Assembly (NCBI GenBank): GCA_947086895.1
Contig: CAMUAR010000036.1
Span: 1 to 35,086 of the forward strand
DNA from: an uncultured Lachnospiraceae bacterium
GTDB lineage: Bacteria > Bacillota > Clostridia > Lachnospirales > Lachnospiraceae
Direction: 5' to 3'
Length of the DNA: 35,086 nucleotides
Of the stretch, positions 32,074 through 35,086 are shown piece by piece. Under the pieces are notes generated by a model. That model did no database searches, was not told where the DNA came from, and saw only the letters and a list, made by a program, of their open reading frames with translations. The translations under genes were made by a program, and so were the position numbers. Numbering within the stretch: the stretch's first letter is position 1; every line of letters begins with the position of its first letter.

Positions 32074-33438
32074 CTAACCAATCAAAACCTTTCCTTCCGG
32101 ATATGCAATCTTTCCCCCGGAATGTTTTTTATTTACTGCAAGCGCCATAGTAATCGGTCCAATCCTTCCAAGATACATTCCAAGAACCACAATAAGTTTG
32201 CCTGCCGTTTTCAGGCTTCCGGTAAAGTTTCGACTTAAGCCAACCGTTGCCACCGCGGAAACCATCTCATACAATGTATCCAAAAAATCACTTTTCTGAA
32301 CGACTAACAAAAGCGTAGTTAAAACAAACAAAGCGCCGAGACTGACTCCCAACACTGCAAACGCTTTCTTTTCTGTCCGCGCCGAAAATTTTCGTTTCAT
32401 AAATCCGGTTTCTTTGCCCTTTACCGTGGAAAGCACTGAAGCGAACACCAGCACGGCAGTCACTGTCTTAATACCGCCTGCTGTGCCGGACGGCGAGCCT
32501 CCGATCAGCATCAAAAGCAAAAAGATCATGCTTGTCCCATCGCGGAAACTCTGCTGCGGTATTGTCTGAAAGCCCGCGGTTCTCAATGTTACCGACTGAA
32601 ACAGACATGCCATAACCCTCTCCCCAAACGGCAGACTTGCAAGTGTTTCTGGATTGTCATACTCCATAAGAAATGTAAGCAGCGCCCCGGAAATCACCAA
32701 CACAATTGTCGCAGATACCGCAATGCGGGAATGCAGACAAAACTGAAATTTCATCGGCTCATTTCTTTTATGTTTACGGCGCATACGGTGCAGATTATCC
32801 AAAAAATCCCACCAGACTGGAAATCCAATTCCCCCAAGGATAATCAGCAGCATGGTTACAATATTGACCAACACATTTCCGCGGTATCCAGCAAGACTGT
32901 CTGTTCCCAGCAAATCAAGACCTGCATTGCAAAAAGCGGAAACCGCATGAAAAATCGAGTACCACACTCCGCGCAAAAAACCAAAATCACGGATAAACTG
33001 GATGCTGTAAAGAATCGCTCCAATCCCCTCCACAAACAATGCTCCCTTAACAATCCGTATCGTGATCCTTACCAGTCCCTGCAAGGTATCCAGATTGTAT
33101 GCCTCCTGGATTAACAGCCGATCTTGCAGAGAAATGCGCCTGCCCAAAAGCAGCAAGATTGTTGTTGTAAATGTAACAATACCAAGCCCGCCAAACTGAA
33201 TTAACAGCAAAATTACAATCTGCCCAAACAAACTCCAGCTATGTGCTGTCACCACCGTGGTAAGCCCTGTTACACAAGTGGAGGATGTCGCAGTAAACAG
33301 CGCGTCAATAATCGGCACTGCCGAGCGTCCTTTCGCTGCAATCGGCAGGGAGAGCAGAACAGTTCCCAACAGAATCGCCGCAAAAAAACCGATCGCTATC
33401 ATTCTTGTCGTTGTAAATAACAGCTTTTTTTTCTTCAT
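32074..33438 (-). CDS. ktrB: KtrB/TrkH-family potassium (or sodium) transporter
   Basis: A 454-residue membrane protein of the superfamily of K+ transporters with four pore repeats. Pore loops are visible: TCVTGL (54-59), FCNAGLD, TLRTAGFQ, ATVGLSRN, each with the selectivity-filter glycine. The lysine-rich N-terminus is followed by about eight membrane segments and re-entrant loops. Its position directly before ktrA shows that the two form a Ktr complex driven by ion gradient. The promoter at 33513 gives a leader of about 68 nt, with AAAGGAA as site. Ktr systems take up K+ during osmotic or pH stress. Confidence 0.95.
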   Translation of the reverse strand: MKKKKLLFTTTRMIAIGFFAAILLGTVLLSLPIAAKGRSAVPIIDALFTATSSTCVTGLTTVVTAHSWSLFGQIVILLLIQFGGLGIVTFTTTILLLLGRRISLQDRLLIQEAYNLDTLQGLVRITIRIVKGALFVEGIGAILYSIQFIRDFGFLRGVWYSIFHAVSAFCNAGLDLLGTDSLAGYRGNVLVNIVTMLLIILGGIGFPVWWDFLDNLHRMRRKHKRNEPMKFQFCLHSRIAVSATIVLVISGALLTFLMEYDNPETLASLPFGERVMACLFQSVTLRTAGFQTIPQQSFRDGTSMIFLLLMLIGGSPSGTAGGIKTVTAVLVFASVLSTVKGKETGFMKRKFSARTEKKAFAVLGVSLGALFVLTTLLLVVQKSDFLDTLYEMVSAVATVGLSRNFTGSLKTAGKLIVVLGMYLGRIGPITMALAVNKKHSGGKIAYPEGKVLIG

Positions 33439-33512
33439 CTTTTCCTTTATTTCCGCACCGCTTTCTACAGTGCAGATACAAAATTTTTATTTTTTATACT
33501 ACCATTCACGAT

Positions 33513-33541
33513 ATTATAATCCACGATATGGTAAATTTCAA
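33513..33541 (-). promoter_or_regulatory. ktrBA promoter
   Basis: TTGAAA and TATAAT on the minus strand separated by 17 bp (33541-33536 and 33518-33513). Two direct copies of CACGATAT (33507-33514, 33522-33529) overlap it and could bind a regulator. The leader is too short for a ydaO/c-di-AMP riboswitch. Confidence 0.72.
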
Positions 33542-33590
33542 TAGTATAAAAACAAGTATTTATATATCATCAAGCAAAAAGAACTTTTCC

Positions 33591-33612
33591 TGCCCACGCT
33601 GGGCATTTTTCC
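33591..33612 (+). terminator. Hairpin with T-run on the plus strand
   Basis: TGCCCA (33591-33596) and TGGGCA (33600-33605) around CGC, followed by TTTTTCC. It looks like an intrinsic terminator in plus orientation, yet there is no plus-strand gene before it, so it may protect ktrBA from antisense reading. Confidence 0.5.
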
Positions 33613-33631
33613 TTTGAACACCTGTGTGTAT

Positions 33632-33660
33632 AAAAATGAAAAAGGCTGACAAAGCAGCCC
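33632..33660 (-). terminator. Terminator of the DUF6033 gene
   Basis: On the minus strand GGCTG (33659-33655), loop CTTTGT, CAGCC (33648-33644), then TTTTTCATTTTT. It follows the repeat copy at 33673-33797, which would therefore be transcribed as the gene's 3' untranslated region. Confidence 0.75.
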
Positions 33661-33672
33661 CTTTTCTTTTCT

Positions 33673-33797
33673 TATGTTATACCATATTGTTCCGACATGG
33701 TTCCCTGCGGGGCATGCACACGATTCGCAGAGGAAGATGTCCTCCCTTTGGCCGGACGCGAACCAGTGCTGGTATAATATCTGGCGATATTATACCG
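33673..33797. repeat. Dispersed structured repeat, copy 2 (about 125 bp)
   Basis: Homologous to 12615-12757: shared blocks include TGTTCC/CGTTCC, ATGGTTC, CTGCGG, GCATG, GAGGAAGATG-like, GCGAA/GTGAA and TATAATATC. It lacks the 23-nt hairpin arm of copy 1. Hairpins kept: GAGGA/TCCTC (33730-33744), GGTATAATATC/GATATTATACC (33771-33796), with outer TGGTTC/GAACCA and TTCGC/GCGAA pairings. One base pair in the terminal hairpin is A-T in copy 1 and G-C here, a compensatory change. Its right end contains the stop codon of the next gene. Confidence 0.72.
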
Positions 33798-34533
33798 TAA
33801 AATCTACTTTCTTTCCCGTTGCTTCGCCGCCCAAAAATACACGGTTCCAATCCACCTGCTTAATCTTTTCATAGAGTTCCTTGGTTGATGATGCACTGAC
33901 ACGCACCGTTTTTGTCGGACTGTCTGAACGGTATTTTCCTGTTCCAGAAACATCTCCCCTTCGCTGCGCTGCTTCCTCTTTCTCTTTTGCCTTTTTCTCT
34001 TCCGCCTTCTTTTCTCTGGACTGCTCAATGCGCTCGCGCTGTTTTTCACTGGAACGCTCAAGCTCTGCAAAATAAGAAACGGAACCGTCCTTCCCGATCG
34101 ACACGCCAAGACGCTTTACATCTGTGTCGCCTTCCTCCTCAAGCTTCTCTTTCAATCCGCTTAAGTTGGAAGTCGCCTCATCGATTAAGCCGAGATATTT
34201 TGACTTTGCCTCCTCGCTTGACGCCATCTCCTCAAGGGTGTCTGGATCAATCAGAACACTGTACTCCTTTGTGCCGCGCGAAAGATAGCTTTGAGCCTCC
34301 TCATCGGTCTCATAATCTGCCACCATAAAATCCATATTGGTATACTTCTTTTTTAACTCTTCCAAAAGAGCCTTCGCGCGGTCGCTCAGCTGTACTGGCA
34401 TTGCCGCACCCGTCTTTCTTGTGCGCTCAGTCTTGTCTTCCCTATTTGCTGCGCCAGTTCTTTTCTTTTGGCTATTCGCATAAGTTTCTGATAAATTTTT
34501 CTGATATGTTCCAAAAGCGCCTAATTTGTCCAT
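33790..34533 (-). CDS. DUF6033 family protein
   Basis: A 247-residue hydrophilic protein that resembles the DUF6033 proteins of gut Lachnospiraceae. The N-terminus MDKLGAFGTYQKNLSETYANS is followed by VQLSDRAKALLEELKKKYTNMDFMVADYETDEEAQSY (in pieces), a beta segment (EYSVLIDPDTLEEMA), a short GVSIGKDGSVSYFAELE part and a long charged coiled region (SEKQRERIEQSREKKAEEKK). It has no signal peptide or membrane segment, and its function is unknown. ATG 34533 has AAGGAGGG. Its stop TAA (33792-33790) lies within the terminal hairpin of repeat copy 2, so the last residues KVDFTV may be set by the element's insertion. Confidence 0.82.
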   Translation of the reverse strand: MDKLGAFGTYQKNLSETYANSQKKRTGAANREDKTERTRKTGAAMPVQLSDRAKALLEELKKKYTNMDFMVADYETDEEAQSYLSRGTKEYSVLIDPDTLEEMASSEEAKSKYLGLIDEATSNLSGLKEKLEEEGDTDVKRLGVSIGKDGSVSYFAELERSSEKQRERIEQSREKKAEEKKAKEKEEAAQRRGDVSGTGKYRSDSPTKTVRVSASSTKELYEKIKQVDWNRVFLGGEATGKKVDFTV

Positions 34534-34696
34534 TTTTTGCCCTCCTTAGCCTTTCTCAAATCCATTTTCCCTATAACTTTGTGTTGTACAGCAGCATAAA
34601 GTTCAAAAGAAAATGTTCAATCTTGAACCTTACACCTGCCGCTGACAATCCCACAATCATCCTCTTTCTTCCATATCGGCAAAAACATAGAAAAAA

Positions 34697-35086
34697 TTAA
34701 TATGATTTTGGAACTTCACTATTCTTTTTTGTTCCCTTTGCACCATCGAGCGCATCCTTTATCGCAAAATTTCGCATTTTGGGCTGACTATTTATATATT
34801 CTGCAAGTTTATGTTTTGTGACGCGCTCGACTTCCTCCTTCAATTCCCTTGAAGAAATACGTACTGCTCCCTGCCCAATCACAATCAACTGCTCCAATGC
34901 ATCTGAAGTTGCAACCGTTACGCGATACTTTCTACCCAATTTATGCGATACTTTTTCGATATACATATCTGCACTTTCCGCTTCCTTTGTATAGACAATA
35001 TCAATATTGTGATACTGCTGCACCTTCTCCTGCCCGCCTTTGACGCGGTATGCATCAAAAACGAGAATCAATCTGCACCGCACAAA
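34697..35086 (-). CDS. yacP: YacP-like NYN domain RNase, N-terminus beyond window
   Basis: The C-terminal about 130 residues of a YacP (NYN/PIN-like) protein; the frame is open at the right edge and the true start is outside. Family pattern: LILVFDAYRVKGGQEK, then DIVYTKEAESADMYIEK with acidic metal-binding residues, YRVTVATSDALEQL and GAVRISSRELKEEV. In Bacillus subtilis the homologue (Rae1) cuts mRNA in the ribosomal A-site; that this protein does the same is inferred from family. The tail is lysine-rich (GTKKNSEVPKSY). The 163-bp gap 34534-34696 shows no other gene. Confidence 0.88.
   Translation of the reverse strand, partial: FVRCRLILVFDAYRVKGGQEKVQQYHNIDIVYTKEAESADMYIEKVSHKLGRKYRVTVATSDALEQLIVIGQGAVRISSRELKEEVERVTKHKLAEYINSQPKMRNFAIKDALDGAKGTKKNSEVPKSY

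Noticed and set aside
33439..33512. c-di-AMP (ydaO) riboswitch upstream of ktrB
   Set aside because: Common for Ktr genes in Bacillota, but the leader from the promoter at 33513 is only about 68 nt, too short for that riboswitch, and its conserved motifs are absent.

Overview
The window reads as chromosomal DNA from a low-GC anaerobic Bacillota. A gut Lachnospiraceae-type clostridium is the best guess. The reasons are AT-rich intergenic DNA, strong AGGAGG-type ribosome binding sites, many TTG and GTG starts, an oxygen-sensitive class III ribonucleotide reductase (nrdDG), a 444-residue GdhA, a KtrAB potassium system, a DUF6033 protein and a YacP-type NYN protein. This placement comes from gene content; no 16S or marker search could be run.

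Layout. (1) 383-9586, minus strand: one long operon encoding a compact, divergent Tad/type-IV-filament-like machine. In transcription order it has three MinD/ParA-like proteins with degraded P-loops, a TadA/CpaF-like ATPase with an N-terminal membrane anchor, a fused TadB-TadC platform protein, two paralogous prepilin-like proteins, a 50-residue membrane peptide, an M50-type metalloprotease and three pseudopilin-like membrane-anchored proteins. A good promoter (9651-9679) drives it. (2) 9843-10590, plus: a hicAB toxin-antitoxin pair whose promoter spacer is exactly filled by one of two palindromic operators. (3) 10659-11377, plus: a frameshifted small membrane gene and an unknown membrane protein, followed by a solitary type I-E-like CRISPR repeat unit. 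(4) 11582-13981: an ArsR-type regulator with a large C-terminal domain, a YdcF-like DUF218 membrane protein and two different repeat elements. (5) 14008-16467, minus: TetR regulator, ABC ATPase and ABC-2 permease. (6) 16736-18245, plus: gdhA with promoter and terminator. (7) 18244-21964, minus: hybrid histidine kinase plus HD-GYP-like protein, a two-gene signalling operon. (8) 22069-24677, plus: metY-type O-acetylhomoserine sulfhydrylase behind a highly structured leader, then a divergent carbamate-kinase-like protein. (9) 24698-26263, minus: a DUF1653 protein and an unknown membrane protein. (10) 26397-29410, minus: nrdD then nrdG, with a leader of about 230 nt. (11) 29477-33541, minus: a small unknown protein, a cNMP-domain/DUF2225 protein and ktrB-ktrA. 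(12) 33591-35086: terminators, a second copy of the dispersed structured repeat that overlaps the stop codon of a DUF6033 gene, and a YacP-like gene cut by the window edge.

Most noteworthy. First, the Tad-like locus shows no A24 prepilin peptidase; it carries an M50 intramembrane-type protease plus three tandem degenerate MinD-like subunits. Second, the metY leader packs a hairpin, a perfect 10-bp long-range pairing with that hairpin's loop, two abutting hairpins and an anti-Shine-Dalgarno segment into about 90 nt just ahead of the ribosome binding site, and I cannot match it to a riboswitch class. Third, a structured element of about 125-143 bp occurs twice (12615-12757 and 33673-33797) with a variable side arm.
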